A DNA stretch of 64,000 nt from Azophilus sp963663395 (GTDB taxonomy: Bacteria; Pseudomonadota; Gammaproteobacteria; Pseudomonadales; Azotimanducaceae): contig OY760226.1 of NCBI GenBank assembly GCA_963663395.1, forward strand, positions 4,030,001 to 4,094,000. Reading direction: 5' to 3'. A model generated the notes under the pieces. That model was not told the DNA's origin and searched no databases. It worked only from the letters and a program-made list of their open reading frames with translations. The position numbers and the translations under genes were made by a program. Shown one piece after another: positions 17,163 to 26,610 of this stretch (positions are counted from its first letter, which is position 1; each line of letters starts with the position of its first letter).

Positions 17163-17851
17163 CAGGGGAGCGCGGGTTGCGCATTCCAGTCTGGGGCATT
17201 GCGATCGTTCTGATCGCGGCCATATTCACGGCCAGCCTCTACCTGCGCTTGCAGACGGGAGCGGGCCTCGATGCCCGGTACTGTGCCCTGGCGGCGTTCT
17301 TCTCCGTCAACCTGCTGATCTGCTACTGGGAAGCGTGCCTGCTATGGCGCCACGGTGTGGTGGTGCGGCGCGCGCCGCACTGGGCCGAGCGGGCGGCCGG
17401 TGGAGCTTCGGCGGCCGCGGCGTTCCTGACCGCACAGGTGCCGTTGCGCAAGACGCTGTCGACGGAGCTGTGGGCGGATGTCTGGGCCATGTACTCGGTC
17501 TATGACGATTCGTACACCGACCGCGGCAGCTTCGGCTTCAACGTCGACATCGGCAACGGGCTCGTCACCGCGATCCCTTCCGTGCTGCTGCTGGCGACCT
17601 ACACCAACCCCTTCCTGCCGGCGGTCGTCGCGGGCATCATCGGCGTCGCGGTGTTCTGGCAGTGGCTCTATTGCACGTCGGTCTACGTTTCAAGCTTTTT
17701 TCTGGCCGGACGGCACAGGCACATCGGCAGAAAGGACATGTACCTCTATTTCCTCGCGCCGAATTTTCCCTGGCTGCTGGCTTCAATCCTGGGCCTGTAC
17801 ACCTCGGTACGGCTGATCCTCGACGGGAACTACGCGGTACTGGGCTTCTGA
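17147..17851 (+). CDS. Multi-pass membrane protein of unknown function
   Basis: A 234-residue protein with about six hydrophobic segments (near residues 14-32, 43-63, 85-105, 143-160, 165-190, 205-225). I do not recognise a family. Conserved-looking features are a charged loop YDDSYTDRGSFGFNVDIGNG (about 119-138) that opens a helix, and a WQWLYCTSVYVSSFF segment. The layout, with acidic residues at a membrane edge and paired Trp/Tyr helices, loosely recalls EBP/EXPERA-type isomerases, which would fit the sterol-reductase-like gene at 607, but this is speculation. The start codon falls inside a dispersed repeat; no later in-frame Met precedes the second helix, so the N-terminus is uncertain. 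Confidence 0.6.
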   Translation: MNGSGSGERGLRIPVWGIAIVLIAAIFTASLYLRLQTGAGLDARYCALAAFFSVNLLICYWEACLLWRHGVVVRRAPHWAERAAGGASAAAAFLTAQVPLRKTLSTELWADVWAMYSVYDDSYTDRGSFGFNVDIGNGLVTAIPSVLLLATYTNPFLPAVVAGIIGVAVFWQWLYCTSVYVSSFFLAGRHRHIGRKDMYLYFLAPNFPWLLASILGLYTSVRLILDGNYAVLGF

Positions 17852-18155
17852 AGCCTGCCTTCAACACAAGGCACTGGCGTGACGCCGTGATGGGCGACGA
17901 CACGCGCCTCCCCTACAACTCGGCCAGATTTGTCGACCCCCCGTGTGGTCCCTGGCATTACCGCGCGATTCGGCGCAGCAGGAAACCGAGGTGCGGCCAA
18001 GGTGAGCCTTCGGCGTCGTGTACCATGCATTTCAAGGCATATAACAAGTCAATAAACTTCGCGTCTTGGGCGCCGGAAGCTGCAAAGCTGCAAAGCTGCG
18101 CCGGATATTGAAGCGTTTCAGCGTAGTCGACCATCCACCGGGGAATACCGTCAGC
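17852..18155. other. Intergenic stretch, no gene seen
   Basis: About 300 bases between the membrane-protein gene and the amidohydrolase, same strand. It contains a small triplication of AAGCTGC around 18077-18098 (GCTGCAAAGCTGCAAAGCTGC) and a less GC-rich patch (TATAACAAGTCAATAAAC, about 18040-18058) that may include the amidohydrolase promoter. No coding frame here has family resemblance. Confidence 0.4.
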
Positions 18156-19640
18156 GTGCGACACTCGAAAAAACGTGTGAAAAGACCATTAACGTATGCA
18201 CTTGCGTTTCTTGCCGGCCTCACACCGGCCCTGGCCGGCGCTCAAGCTGCCGGCGCGGACGCAGAACCGTTGCTGATCCGTGGCGGCTGGCTGTTTGACG
18301 GCATCGGTGAAACCCGTCGGCGCAACAGCGGCATCCTCATTCGGCGGGGCGAAATAGCCGGTACTGATGTCCCTGCCGATGAGCAGGGTTCCATGTCTTA
18401 CAGAATCCTGGAGTTGGCCGACTCGGAAACGATTCTGCCCGGCCTGATCGACCTGCACGCGCACTACAACCTGGATCTCATCGACAAAGGCCGTGTAGAA
18501 GAGGTTGTCTATAACGGTATTGTATTCCTTGCCAACGGGGTAACCGCAACCTGGTCAGCGGGCGAGTTTTATCCCGAGCGCGTCATCGCTCAGAGGGACC
18601 TGATCGAGGCAGGCGAAGCGATCGGGCCGCGCATATTCGCATCCGGCCCTTACTTCGGTGCATTTCGCTGCGAGTATCAAGTCAAGGTAGCCGCCGATGA
18701 GTGTGCCGCGTGGCCAAATGACATTACGGATAACGAGATCAGGAACGAAGTCGACAAGTGGGCCCGACAAGGCGTTGTCAGCATAAAAATAAAACAGGCA
18801 ACACCGGGTGAGGCAAAAACCATCATCGAGCAGGCCCACAAAAACGGTCTGACGACGACCGGACACCTTGCCAACTACAACGTCGAATACGATGTCTCAA
18901 CGCGTGATGCCATCCTGATGGGCATGGATCGCATCGAGCACCAACTTACCCTTTCCCTTGAACCCGGAGACGCGGCAAGTGCAGAAATGCATGAAATCGT
19001 GAGGTTGATGATCGAGCACCAGGTGTACTACGACGCGAACCTGCAGATGTATGGCGGCATCAATCTACGCCGTGAACATTCTGCTGAAATGGTGTGGGTC
19101 GACGAAGCAAAGTACTTTACGCCATACGCTCAGAAGCTCCTCGAGAGGCGTGGCTCCCCGCCGCCCGAGTCGGATGAACCGGAGTTCAAGCAACGGATGG
19201 CAGAACTGATGGCACTCTATGAAGCAGGCGGTGAAAGCCTTCTGATTGTGGGCACCGACGAGCCGGTTTACACCAGCCTGCTGCCGGGCTTTGCCTATCA
19301 TAGAGAACTGCTCGCCATGACCTATGCCGGACTACCCCCGGTTACTGTGCTGAAGGCAGCCACCATCAACGGGGCCGCGGCGCTTGGCGTTGCAGACCGG
19401 CACGGTTCCGTCGAAGCCGGCAAGTTTGCCGATCTGGTGGTGGTCGAAGGCAATCCCCTGGAGGACATCCGGAACGCACGCAATATTCGGTTTGTAATGA
19501 AAGAAGGCGTGGTTCACGAACCGGAAACGCTGCTGCATTCAGCAGTAGGAAAAATAGGTCCTGCCAGCGCCTCCGATCATGCAGACTGGGAACTCCACAT
19601 CAAACCGCTCCGAGAGGAGGCAGGCGGGGTTCTCGAGTAG
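18156..19640 (+). CDS. Exported amidohydrolase family protein
   Basis: About 494 residues from GTG 18156: a signal peptide (basic RHSKKRVKR, then LTYALAFLAGLTPALAGAQ) followed by a metal-dependent amidohydrolase barrel. Family marks: early beta-sandwich ILIRRGEIAG, the first metal motif LPGLIDLHAHYN (HxH), a GHLANYN histidine mid-barrel, DRIEHQ, the metal-binding Asp in LLIVGTDEP, and the closing sandwich AATINGAAALGVADRHGSVEAGKFADLVVV. Such secreted members cleave amide or ester bonds of peptides, hydantoin-like or imidazolone-like compounds; substrate unknown. GTG 18156 has GGGGA about 11 bases upstream; GTG 18177 (MKRPLTYA) is a plausible alternative. Confidence 0.82.
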   Translation: MRHSKKRVKRPLTYALAFLAGLTPALAGAQAAGADAEPLLIRGGWLFDGIGETRRRNSGILIRRGEIAGTDVPADEQGSMSYRILELADSETILPGLIDLHAHYNLDLIDKGRVEEVVYNGIVFLANGVTATWSAGEFYPERVIAQRDLIEAGEAIGPRIFASGPYFGAFRCEYQVKVAADECAAWPNDITDNEIRNEVDKWARQGVVSIKIKQATPGEAKTIIEQAHKNGLTTTGHLANYNVEYDVSTRDAILMGMDRIEHQLTLSLEPGDAASAEMHEIVRLMIEHQVYYDANLQMYGGINLRREHSAEMVWVDEAKYFTPYAQKLLERRGSPPPESDEPEFKQRMAELMALYEAGGESLLIVGTDEPVYTSLLPGFAYHRELLAMTYAGLPPVTVLKAATINGAAALGVADRHGSVEAGKFADLVVVEGNPLEDIRNARNIRFVMKEGVVHEPETLLHSAVGKIGPASASDHADWELHIKPLREEAGGVLE

Positions 19641-19680
19641 GAGGCTTTTGCCTTTGCGCGCAGCAAGCGGCGCCACTCCC

Positions 19681-20853
19681 TCAAATACCCAGATCCAACA
19701 GGTTGTAGTCCTTGATCTCCGTCTTTGCGGAAGGGGTCCAGCGCCATTGGACCGCCTCCGCCGCGTATGGTTGATAGCGGTAGGCCTGCTCATCGGGAAA
19801 GCGCTGCCGGCGTGCGTCGATGGCGTAGGCGATCAGGCGGGAGCGCCGGCGAATGCGGTCGTCGTCATAGACGGCCACCTCGTTGTGGATGCCGCCGCTG
19901 GTCACGCCTAGCACCGAGGCACGGCGGTGGAAGCCGAAGTTCAGGGTGACGCGGACATCGGCACTGGTGTTGGCGAAGGAGCCGTGAATGGCCTGGCGGT
20001 TGCAGATGGCCACGTCGCCCGCCGCGCAGACCAGGGGCACCGCCTGCGGCAGCCGGTCGCAGCCGGCTTCCTCAACCATCGCCTTGATGTCCGCCTTGCC
20101 TCGCGCATGAGAACCCGGCACCACCCACAGGCCATTGGCCGGAGTGCAGCGGTAGAGCTGGGCCATGAAGTTGAAGCCGTGGGTGCCGGAGTCGAGTTCA
20201 GGGCTGTCCCAGTGGGTCCAGCCGTCCTGATGCCAGGCCACCGAGCCGCCGAGGCCGGGATGCTTGATCCAAACCGATTCGTTGAAGGGCGTGAAGTCGT
20301 CGCCGTTGACGGCCGCTGCCACCTGCAGCAATCGCGGGTGGCCGTACAGGCGCAGGCAGGCATCCGAGAACTGCAGCGAGCCGAGGATGAGTTGGGTGAC
20401 GTAGGCGGGTGCGTCCGGCGGCGGCGTGGGTTCGGTCATCTTGGCCGGATGCCGCCCGTTGGCGAAGCCCGTGCCGCCGTATGCGTCGCTCAGCGGCTTC
20501 GCCAGGAACAGGTTGCGTGCCTTGCAGCCGGTGCCGAGGGCCGGCCGCCCCTGGCGGTCCAGGCCGGACTTGCGGTCTACCGGCGCCCGCTCCAGCAGGT
20601 CGGCCACATCCCGTTCCAGGTCATCGAGTTCCTCCTGTGTGAGCACGCCTTCGAAGATGTAGAACCCCACGCGCCAATAGGCGTCCAGGATGTCGGGGTG
20701 CAGGTTGCCTTGTTCGTCGAAGCGGATGGGGCCCCGGTTGCCGAGCGCCAACGCCCGTTCGCGGCCCTCGGCCCGGTAGCGAGCCATGGCCGCTTCATCG
20801 GGGCCGTAATCGACCGGCGTGACTTTGGCGAAGGGAAGCGCGGCGGCCATCAT
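19681..20853 (-). CDS. Phytanoyl-CoA dioxygenase (PhyH) family protein
   Basis: A 390-residue Fe(II)/2-oxoglutarate oxygenase of the PhyH type. The facial triad is visible: WHQDGW gives the HxD pair and the distal histidine is in NRQAIHGSFANTS. The downstream arginine that binds 2-oxoglutarate is in DVRVTLNFGFHRR. N-terminal helices YWRVGFYIFEGVLTQEELDDLERDV fit the family start. These enzymes hydroxylate lipids, amino acids or small metabolites. ATG 20853 overlaps the stop of the upstream esterase gene by four bases (ATGA), so the two are very likely translationally coupled and act on related substrates (inference). Confidence 0.85.
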   Translation of the reverse strand: MMAAALPFAKVTPVDYGPDEAAMARYRAEGRERALALGNRGPIRFDEQGNLHPDILDAYWRVGFYIFEGVLTQEELDDLERDVADLLERAPVDRKSGLDRQGRPALGTGCKARNLFLAKPLSDAYGGTGFANGRHPAKMTEPTPPPDAPAYVTQLILGSLQFSDACLRLYGHPRLLQVAAAVNGDDFTPFNESVWIKHPGLGGSVAWHQDGWTHWDSPELDSGTHGFNFMAQLYRCTPANGLWVVPGSHARGKADIKAMVEEAGCDRLPQAVPLVCAAGDVAICNRQAIHGSFANTSADVRVTLNFGFHRRASVLGVTSGGIHNEVAVYDDDRIRRRSRLIAYAIDARRQRFPDEQAYRYQPYAAEAVQWRWTPSAKTEIKDYNLLDLGI

Positions 20854-21890
20854 GTCGTCCGGCAGAAGTCGGCGATGGAAACCGCCGTGTCGCGGCTGAT
20901 GTCCGGTGCCGCCATGGGAAATATCTCGGTGCCGTGGATGGTGCCCATCACCTGCCGGCAACGGGCGCTGACCCCGGCCCGCAGCAGCTTGCGGTAGAAG
21001 TTGACGCCCTCGTCGCGCAGCGGGTCGCATTCGTTGACGCTGATAATGGTGGGCGGATAGCCCGCCAGGTCCGCCTCGGTGGCGAAGCCCGGCCATGCGA
21101 GCGGATTCTTGTTGTTCAACTCCTCGATGCCGTAGGCCATCGCCCCGCGGTTGTTGTGCAGGTCGAGCAGTATGCCGTTGTTCTCGACGGAGGAGGGATT
21201 GTCCGGATGGGGCCAGACGCCGGCGATGTAGGGGCACAGGGCATAGAGGCCGCGAATAACGCCGATGTCGCCGTCGCGCAGCAGCTTGAGCCCCGTGGCG
21301 AGCGTGAGGTTGCCGCCGCCGCTCTCTCCCGCGATGATGATGTGGCCGGCGTCGATGCCGAGTGTATCGGCGTGGGCGGCCACCCACTTCACGCCCGAGA
21401 CGCAGTCGTTCAGCCCCGCCGGAAAGGGTGCCACTTCGGGCACCGAGGACGGCGTGAGGCAGTTGCGGAAATCAACCATGGCCACCGCCACCCCGCAGGC
21501 AGCGATGATCCGGCCCCAGGCGCGGTAGTTGCCGTAGGTGCAGGACATCGACTGCATGCCGCCGCCGTGGATGTAGTACACGCAAGGCCTGGCCTCGTCG
21601 CCATTGGGGCGGATGAACAGGATGTTGGCCCCGTTGCCGTCCGGCTCGGAAGTGAATTGCAGGTCTCGAACCGTCAGCCCGGCGGAGGGGGCGATCTCCT
21701 CGCTGTCGGACAGCGCCAGGAATTGCTCCATCATCCCGGCCGCGGCCTTCGCTTCGTCGCTGTTGCTCTCCGCGAGCAGTTCCTCCCGGCTGGCCACGTC
21801 CCCGCCGCCCATGGCCGCGAGATCCATGGCGCCGAACAGCGCCTTGATGCGCGGGTCGATCCTTGGGTCTTCGGTGATCTTGTTGGTCAT
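20850..21890 (-). CDS. HSL-family alpha/beta hydrolase (esterase/lipase)
   Basis: A 346-residue hormone-sensitive-lipase-type esterase. The oxyanion-hole motif is HGGG in YYIHGGGMQS, the nucleophile elbow is GESGGG in IIIAGESGGGNLTL, the catalytic Asp lies in ISVNECDPLRDEG and the His in MGTIHGTEIF. The N-terminal cap (about 1-75) is helical and acidic. No signal peptide is seen, so it is cytoplasmic. It is the first gene of a two-gene unit with the PhyH dioxygenase, whose ATG overlaps its stop. Likely substrate is a short-chain ester, possibly processed before or after the hydroxylation. Confidence 0.85.
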   Translation of the reverse strand: MTNKITEDPRIDPRIKALFGAMDLAAMGGGDVASREELLAESNSDEAKAAAGMMEQFLALSDSEEIAPSAGLTVRDLQFTSEPDGNGANILFIRPNGDEARPCVYYIHGGGMQSMSCTYGNYRAWGRIIAACGVAVAMVDFRNCLTPSSVPEVAPFPAGLNDCVSGVKWVAAHADTLGIDAGHIIIAGESGGGNLTLATGLKLLRDGDIGVIRGLYALCPYIAGVWPHPDNPSSVENNGILLDLHNNRGAMAYGIEELNNKNPLAWPGFATEADLAGYPPTIISVNECDPLRDEGVNFYRKLLRAGVSARCRQVMGTIHGTEIFPMAAPDISRDTAVSIADFCRTT

Positions 21891-22053
21891 GGCGTTTAGT
21901 CGTCATCCGCTTTGCAGGCGGCAATTTAAGGCGGCATTGGGGAGTGATTTCAAGTCCGGTAGTGGCCCAGAAGTATTTTTCGGATCGCGGTCATGTTGTC
22001 TTCACGGACTTCGACCCGGCGGCGGCGGGCATTTCGCTATTGGTATGCGCGGT

Positions 22054-23643
22054 TTACTCCCACTCGATGGTGGCGGGAGGTTTGCTGGAAACGTCGTAGA
22101 CCACCCGTGAGACCGCGGCGATCTCGTTGACGATTCGGTTCGATACCCGCTCGATTAGGGCATAGGGCAGGTGCGCCCAACGAGCCGTCATAAAGTCGAC
22201 CGTCTCCACCGCCCTTAGAGCAATCACCGGCTCGTAGCGGCGGGCATCGCCTACCACGCCCACCGATTTCACCGGCAGGAAGACCGCAAACGCCTGGCTG
22301 ACGCGGTCGTAGTAGCCGGCGTTTCTGAGTTCCTCGATGAATATGGCATCGGCTTCGCGCAGGATGTCGCAATAGCGGGGCTCGATCTCGCCGAGCACCC
22401 GCACGCCCAACCCCGGACCCGGAAACGGATGCCGGTACACCAGTTCGCGCGGCAGCCCGAGATGCAGGCCGATCTTGCGCACCTCGTCCTTGAAGAGTTC
22501 CCGCAGCGGCTCGATCAGCTTGAACGACATGCGTTCCGGCAGGCCGCCCACGTTGTGATGCGACTTGATGACGTGCGCCTTGCCGTAGGCGCTGGCGGCG
22601 GACTCGATGACATCCGGGTAAATCGTCCCCTGGGCGAGCCAGGACACGCCTTCAATTCTGTTGGCCTCCCGTTCGAAGACATCGATGAAGGTATTGCCGA
22701 TTACCTTGCGCTTGGCTTCCGGCTCGGAGATGCCCGCCAGTTTCCCGTAGAACTCGGCCCGGGCGTCCACCGTGACGAGATTGAGATTCAGGGCATTGGA
22801 CGGCGCGAAAGCAGCCTCGACTTCCTCGCGCTCGTTCTTGCGGAGCAGGCCGTTGTCGACGAACACGCAGGTAAGCTGCTCGCCGACCGCCCGTGACAGC
22901 AACGCCGCCACCACGCTCGAGTCAACACCGCCCGAGAGGCCGAGCACCACCTTGCCGTCGCCGACCTGCCGCCGGGCGCTGTCAATCGCGTCCGCCACGA
23001 TGTTGCCCGGCGTCCACAGGCCGTCGCAGCCGCAGACATCCCGGGCGAAACGCCGGTAAATCTCGTCGCCCTGCCGGGTATGCGTCACCTCGGGATGGAA
23101 CTGCAGGCCGAACCAGGGCCTGGTCTCGTGTTCCATTGCGGCGATGGGGGCGCTGTCCGTCAAGGCCGTGACGCGGAATCCGGGCGGCGCGGCGGTGACC
23201 TTGTCGCCGTGGCTCATCCACACCGGCAGGCGGTTGCCGGGGTCGAATTCCAGCGCGCTCAACAGGCGGGAGCCGTTTGCCACCTCGATGGCGGCATGGC
23301 CGAACTCGCGGCGGTCCGACGTACCCACGGTGCCGCCCAGTTGGGCCGCCATGGCCTGCATGCCGTAACAGATGCCGAGCACCGGGCGGCCGAGTTCCAG
23401 CAGGTTCGCCGGTATCCGGGGAGAGGCGCCTTCAGTGACGGACTCCGGGCCGCCCGAAAGCACGATGCCGCGCGCCTTGCGGGCGCGTTCCGCCAGCCGT
23501 TCCGGCGGATGGTCGAAAGGCAGGATCTCGCAATAGACACCAACTTCCCGCACCCGGCGGGCGATCAGCTGGGTGTACTGGGAGCCGAAGTCAACGATCA
23601 GCAACTGCTGGCCGTGAATGTCGCTCTCAAGGTGTGTTTTCAA
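22054..23643 (-). CDS. guaA: GMP synthase (glutamine-hydrolysing)
   Basis: A 529-residue GuaA, converting XMP to GMP with glutamine and ATP. The class I amidotransferase domain (about 12-200) has the nucleophile in GICYGMQAMAAQLGG and His/Glu in LQFHPEVTHT. The ATP-pyrophosphatase domain has the P-loop LGLSGGVDSSV (about 232-242), and the C-terminal dimerisation domain has PGPGLGVRVLGE and ends PPATIEWE, as in all GuaA proteins. The length matches E. coli (525). It follows guaB by 34 bases on the same strand, the classic guaBA operon. ATG 23643 has a short extra N-terminus before LLIVDFGSQYTQL. Confidence 0.97.
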   Translation of the reverse strand: MKTHLESDIHGQQLLIVDFGSQYTQLIARRVREVGVYCEILPFDHPPERLAERARKARGIVLSGGPESVTEGASPRIPANLLELGRPVLGICYGMQAMAAQLGGTVGTSDRREFGHAAIEVANGSRLLSALEFDPGNRLPVWMSHGDKVTAAPPGFRVTALTDSAPIAAMEHETRPWFGLQFHPEVTHTRQGDEIYRRFARDVCGCDGLWTPGNIVADAIDSARRQVGDGKVVLGLSGGVDSSVVAALLSRAVGEQLTCVFVDNGLLRKNEREEVEAAFAPSNALNLNLVTVDARAEFYGKLAGISEPEAKRKVIGNTFIDVFEREANRIEGVSWLAQGTIYPDVIESAASAYGKAHVIKSHHNVGGLPERMSFKLIEPLRELFKDEVRKIGLHLGLPRELVYRHPFPGPGLGVRVLGEIEPRYCDILREADAIFIEELRNAGYYDRVSQAFAVFLPVKSVGVVGDARRYEPVIALRAVETVDFMTARWAHLPYALIERVSNRIVNEIAAVSRVVYDVSSKPPATIEWE

Positions 23644-23677
23644 TCAGGACAACCCACTGGTTCCACCGGCCACCCGA

Positions 23678-25147
23678 TCAGCTCAACGGATAGTTGGGCG
23701 CTTCCTTGGTGATGCTCACGTCATGCGGGTGACTTTCGGTCATGCTGGCAGCAGTGACCCGCACAAGTTCCGGTTTCGTGCGCATCGTTTCCAGGTCCGG
23801 CGAACCCGTGTAGCCCATGGAGGCCCGCAGGCCGCCGATAAGCTGGTGAACGATGGGACCCATGGGCCCCCGGTAGGGGACGCGCCCCTCGATGCCTTCC
23901 GGCACCAGCTTGTGGCCGTCGCCTTCGAACTGCTGGAAATAGCGGTCGCTGGAGCCGTGCCTATCGTTCATGGCGCCCACCGAGCCCATGCCCCGGTACG
24001 ACTTGTAGGTGCGGCCCTGGTACAGCTCAACCTCCCCGGGGGCCTCGTCCGTTCCGGCGAGCAGGCTGCCGATCATGACGACGCTGGCGCCGGCCGCGAT
24101 GGCCTTGGCAATGTCTCCCGAATAGCGGATACCGCCGTCCGCGATGACCGGAATGTCCACGTCGTTGGCGACAGCTACCGCTTCGGCCACGGCCGTAACC
24201 TGGGGTACGCCGATGCCGGTGACCACGCGCGTCGTGCAGATCGACCCGGGGCCGATGCCCACCTTGATGGCGTCGGCACCGGCCGCGAGCATCGCCTGGG
24301 CGCCGTCCCGGGTGGCGACGTTGCCGCCGATGACCTGCATGTCCGGGTAGCTCTGCTTGATGAGGCTCACGCGATCGAGCACCGATTTCGCATGGCCGTG
24401 GGCCGTATCGACGACAATGACATCGGCGCCTGCCTCGATCAGCGCCGCCACCCGCTCGTCGGTATCCAGGCTTGTTCCGACGCTCGCCCCTACCCGCAAC
24501 TGGCCCTGCCCGTCCTTGCAGGCATCCGGGAATGCCTGGGCCTTGTGAATGTCCTTTACCGTGACCATGCCCTTCAGTTCGAACCCGCCGTTGACGAGCA
24601 GCACTTTCTCGATACGGTGCTCGTGCAGGAGCTTGGTGACGGTATCGAAGCTGGCGTCCTCGGATGCGGTCACGAGACGCTCCTTCGGCGTCATCACATC
24701 CCGGACCTTCGCATCGAGGCGCTTCTCGAAGCGCACATCGCGGGCGGTAACGATGCCGGCCAGCTTGCCGCCTTCCACCACCGGCACGCCGGAGATCCGG
24801 TTCTCCTGGGTCAGGGCGAGCAGTTCGGCAACGGTGCGCCCCGGCTCGATGGTGATGGGGTCGCGGATGATGCCGGTTTCGTACTTCTTCACCGCCCGCA
24901 CTTCCCGGGCCTGCGCCTCGATGGGCATGTTCTTGTGGACGACGCCGATGCCGCCTTCCTGGGCAATCGCGATAGCCAGCCGCGCCTCGGTGACGGTATC
25001 CATCGCCGATGACATCAACGGAATGTTGAGATCGATGGTTCGCGTCAGGCGCGTCTTCAGATCGACTTCGGAGGGGAGTACCTGGGAGTGGGCGGGCAGC
25101 AGCAGTACATCGTCAAAAGTGAGCGCGTCGTGGGCGATACGCAGCAT
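23678..25147 (-). CDS. guaB: Inosine-5'-monophosphate dehydrogenase
   Basis: A 489-residue GuaB catalysing the NAD-dependent oxidation of IMP to XMP. It begins MLRIAHDALTFDDVLLLPAHS, typical of bacterial IMPDH; the catalytic loop is GIGPGSICTTRVV with the active Cys, the two CBS domains occupy about residues 95-205, and the flap region has YRGMGSVGAM and the Arg/Tyr loop KLVPEGIEGRVPYRG. ATG 25147 is chosen over an upstream in-frame ATG at 25162 because the promoter found at 25170-25198 would place transcription start at about 25162. First gene of guaBA; divergent from xseA. Confidence 0.96.
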   Translation of the reverse strand: MLRIAHDALTFDDVLLLPAHSQVLPSEVDLKTRLTRTIDLNIPLMSSAMDTVTEARLAIAIAQEGGIGVVHKNMPIEAQAREVRAVKKYETGIIRDPITIEPGRTVAELLALTQENRISGVPVVEGGKLAGIVTARDVRFEKRLDAKVRDVMTPKERLVTASEDASFDTVTKLLHEHRIEKVLLVNGGFELKGMVTVKDIHKAQAFPDACKDGQGQLRVGASVGTSLDTDERVAALIEAGADVIVVDTAHGHAKSVLDRVSLIKQSYPDMQVIGGNVATRDGAQAMLAAGADAIKVGIGPGSICTTRVVTGIGVPQVTAVAEAVAVANDVDIPVIADGGIRYSGDIAKAIAAGASVVMIGSLLAGTDEAPGEVELYQGRTYKSYRGMGSVGAMNDRHGSSDRYFQQFEGDGHKLVPEGIEGRVPYRGPMGPIVHQLIGGLRASMGYTGSPDLETMRTKPELVRVTAASMTESHPHDVSITKEAPNYPLS

Positions 25148-25169
25148 TTTGGAACCCCGCAAAATCAGA

Positions 25170-25198
25170 ATTCTAGCGATGCGCCCCGGTCATGTAAA
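25170..25198 (-). promoter_or_regulatory. Sigma70-type promoter of guaBA
   Basis: On the reverse strand, TTTACA (25193-25198) and TAGAAT (25170-25175) are separated by exactly 17 bases, a good -35/-10 pair, giving a predicted start about 7 bases downstream and a leader of roughly 15 bases before ATG 25147. The plus-strand copy of the same AT-rich patch (TAAAAT, 25195-25200) could serve as a -10 for xseA only 10 bases before its ATG. Confidence 0.6.
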
Positions 25199-25209
25199 AT
25201 CGGGATGAC

Positions 25210-26610
25210 ATGCAGACCGAATCACTCCCCTTCCAGGACGTCAGCGTACTATCGGTCAGCGCACTCAACCGGCAGGCGAGGCTGGCGCTCGAAGGCCGCC
25301 TCGGCGAGGTGTGGGTGCGCGGCGAGATCAGCAACTACCGGCGGCCCGGCTCCGGGCACTGGTACTTCACCCTCAAGGACGACAGCGCCCAGGTGCGCTG
25401 CGCCATGTTCGTCAACCGCAACCGGTTCAGCAAGCTGCAGCCCACCGACGGCGCCGAAGTGATCCTGCGCGGCAAGGTGAGCCTCTACGAGGGCCGCGGC
25501 GACTACCAGATCATCGTCGAGCACATGGAACCGGCCGGCGAAGGGGCGCTACGGGCTGCCTTCGAGGCGCTGAAGGAGCGGCTGGCGGCCGAGGGACTGT
25601 TCAGTAGCGAAAGGAAAAAGGCGCTGCCGCGTTTTCCCGCCCACCTTGCGATCCTGTCGTCGCGCAGCGGGGCGGCACTGCGCGATGTGCTCAGCATCGT
25701 GGCGCGGCGGTTTCCCTGCCTTAAGGTGACGCTGATCCCGGTGGCGGTACAGGGGCCGGATGCGGAACGGCAACTCCTCGGCGCGCTGCAACGCATTCCG
25801 GCGCTGCAGCCTGACGTCGTGCTGCTCACCCGTGGCGGGGGTTCGCTGGAAGACCTGTTCGTCTTCAATTCGGAACCGCTGGCGCGGGCGATTGCCGCCT
25901 GCCCGATGCCGACCGTCGTCGCCATCGGCCACGAGACGGATTTCACCATCGCCGAACTGGTGGCGGACCTGCGCGGCCCGACACCCTCCGCCGCCGCGGA
26001 ACTGCTCACCCCGGACGGCCAGGCACTGGCCCAGCAATACGCAGGCCTTGGAGCGCGCCTCGGCCGGGCCTGCACGACGCGCATCGACCTGGCGCGAAGT
26101 GGGCTCGACGCCTTGCGCGCAAAGCTCATCGACCCGCGCCACAAGGTGCGCCAACTCATGCAGCGGGCCGACGACCTCGACGAACGCTTGCTCCGCGCCG
26201 CCGCCGGACACCTGGAACGTATCCGCACGCGGGTCGATGCGTTGGGCCGCTCCGTCAGGCTGCTGAGCCCCGCAACGCGCATCGGGAACCACCGGCAAAC
26301 GCTGGAGCGCCTGACGGCCACGGCCCACAACGCCGTGACGGGCCAGGTGCGCAACGGGAAACGCAGCCTGGCAGCGCTGGCGCGCACGCTTGGCGCGGTA
26401 AGCCCGCTCGACACCCTCGGCCGTGGATTCGTCATCGTCACGAATCCGGATGGCCGTGCGATCACGGAATCTGCCGGCCTTGCCGTGGGTGAGGAATTCC
26501 TCGCCAATTTTCATGACGGAGCCGTCCGGGCCGAGGTCCGCAAAAGACAACCCCTGCCCGCCCGGCTGCAACCGCTCGGACCCGCCGACGATACGGAACC
26601 CGCAACGTGA
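25210..26610 (+). CDS. xseA: Exodeoxyribonuclease VII large subunit
   Basis: A 466-residue XseA. The N-terminal OB-fold (about 10-110) contains VWVRGEISNYRRPGSGHWYFTLKD; the catalytic region has LPRFPAHLAILSSRSGAALRD, LTRGGGSLEDLFVFNSE and ATVVAIGHETDFTIAELVADLRGPTPSAAAE-type signature blocks (residues about 205-265); the C-terminal half is a long coiled coil and ends in DTLGRGFVIV. With XseB it degrades single-stranded DNA from both ends. XseB is not in the window. The last residues (LQPLGPADDTEPAT) are encoded by the first copy of a 53-bp tandem repeat. Divergent from guaB. Confidence 0.95.
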   Translation: MQTESLPFQDVSVLSVSALNRQARLALEGRLGEVWVRGEISNYRRPGSGHWYFTLKDDSAQVRCAMFVNRNRFSKLQPTDGAEVILRGKVSLYEGRGDYQIIVEHMEPAGEGALRAAFEALKERLAAEGLFSSERKKALPRFPAHLAILSSRSGAALRDVLSIVARRFPCLKVTLIPVAVQGPDAERQLLGALQRIPALQPDVVLLTRGGGSLEDLFVFNSEPLARAIAACPMPTVVAIGHETDFTIAELVADLRGPTPSAAAELLTPDGQALAQQYAGLGARLGRACTTRIDLARSGLDALRAKLIDPRHKVRQLMQRADDLDERLLRAAAGHLERIRTRVDALGRSVRLLSPATRIGNHRQTLERLTATAHNAVTGQVRNGKRSLAALARTLGAVSPLDTLGRGFVIVTNPDGRAITESAGLAVGEEFLANFHDGAVRAEVRKRQPLPARLQPLGPADDTEPAT

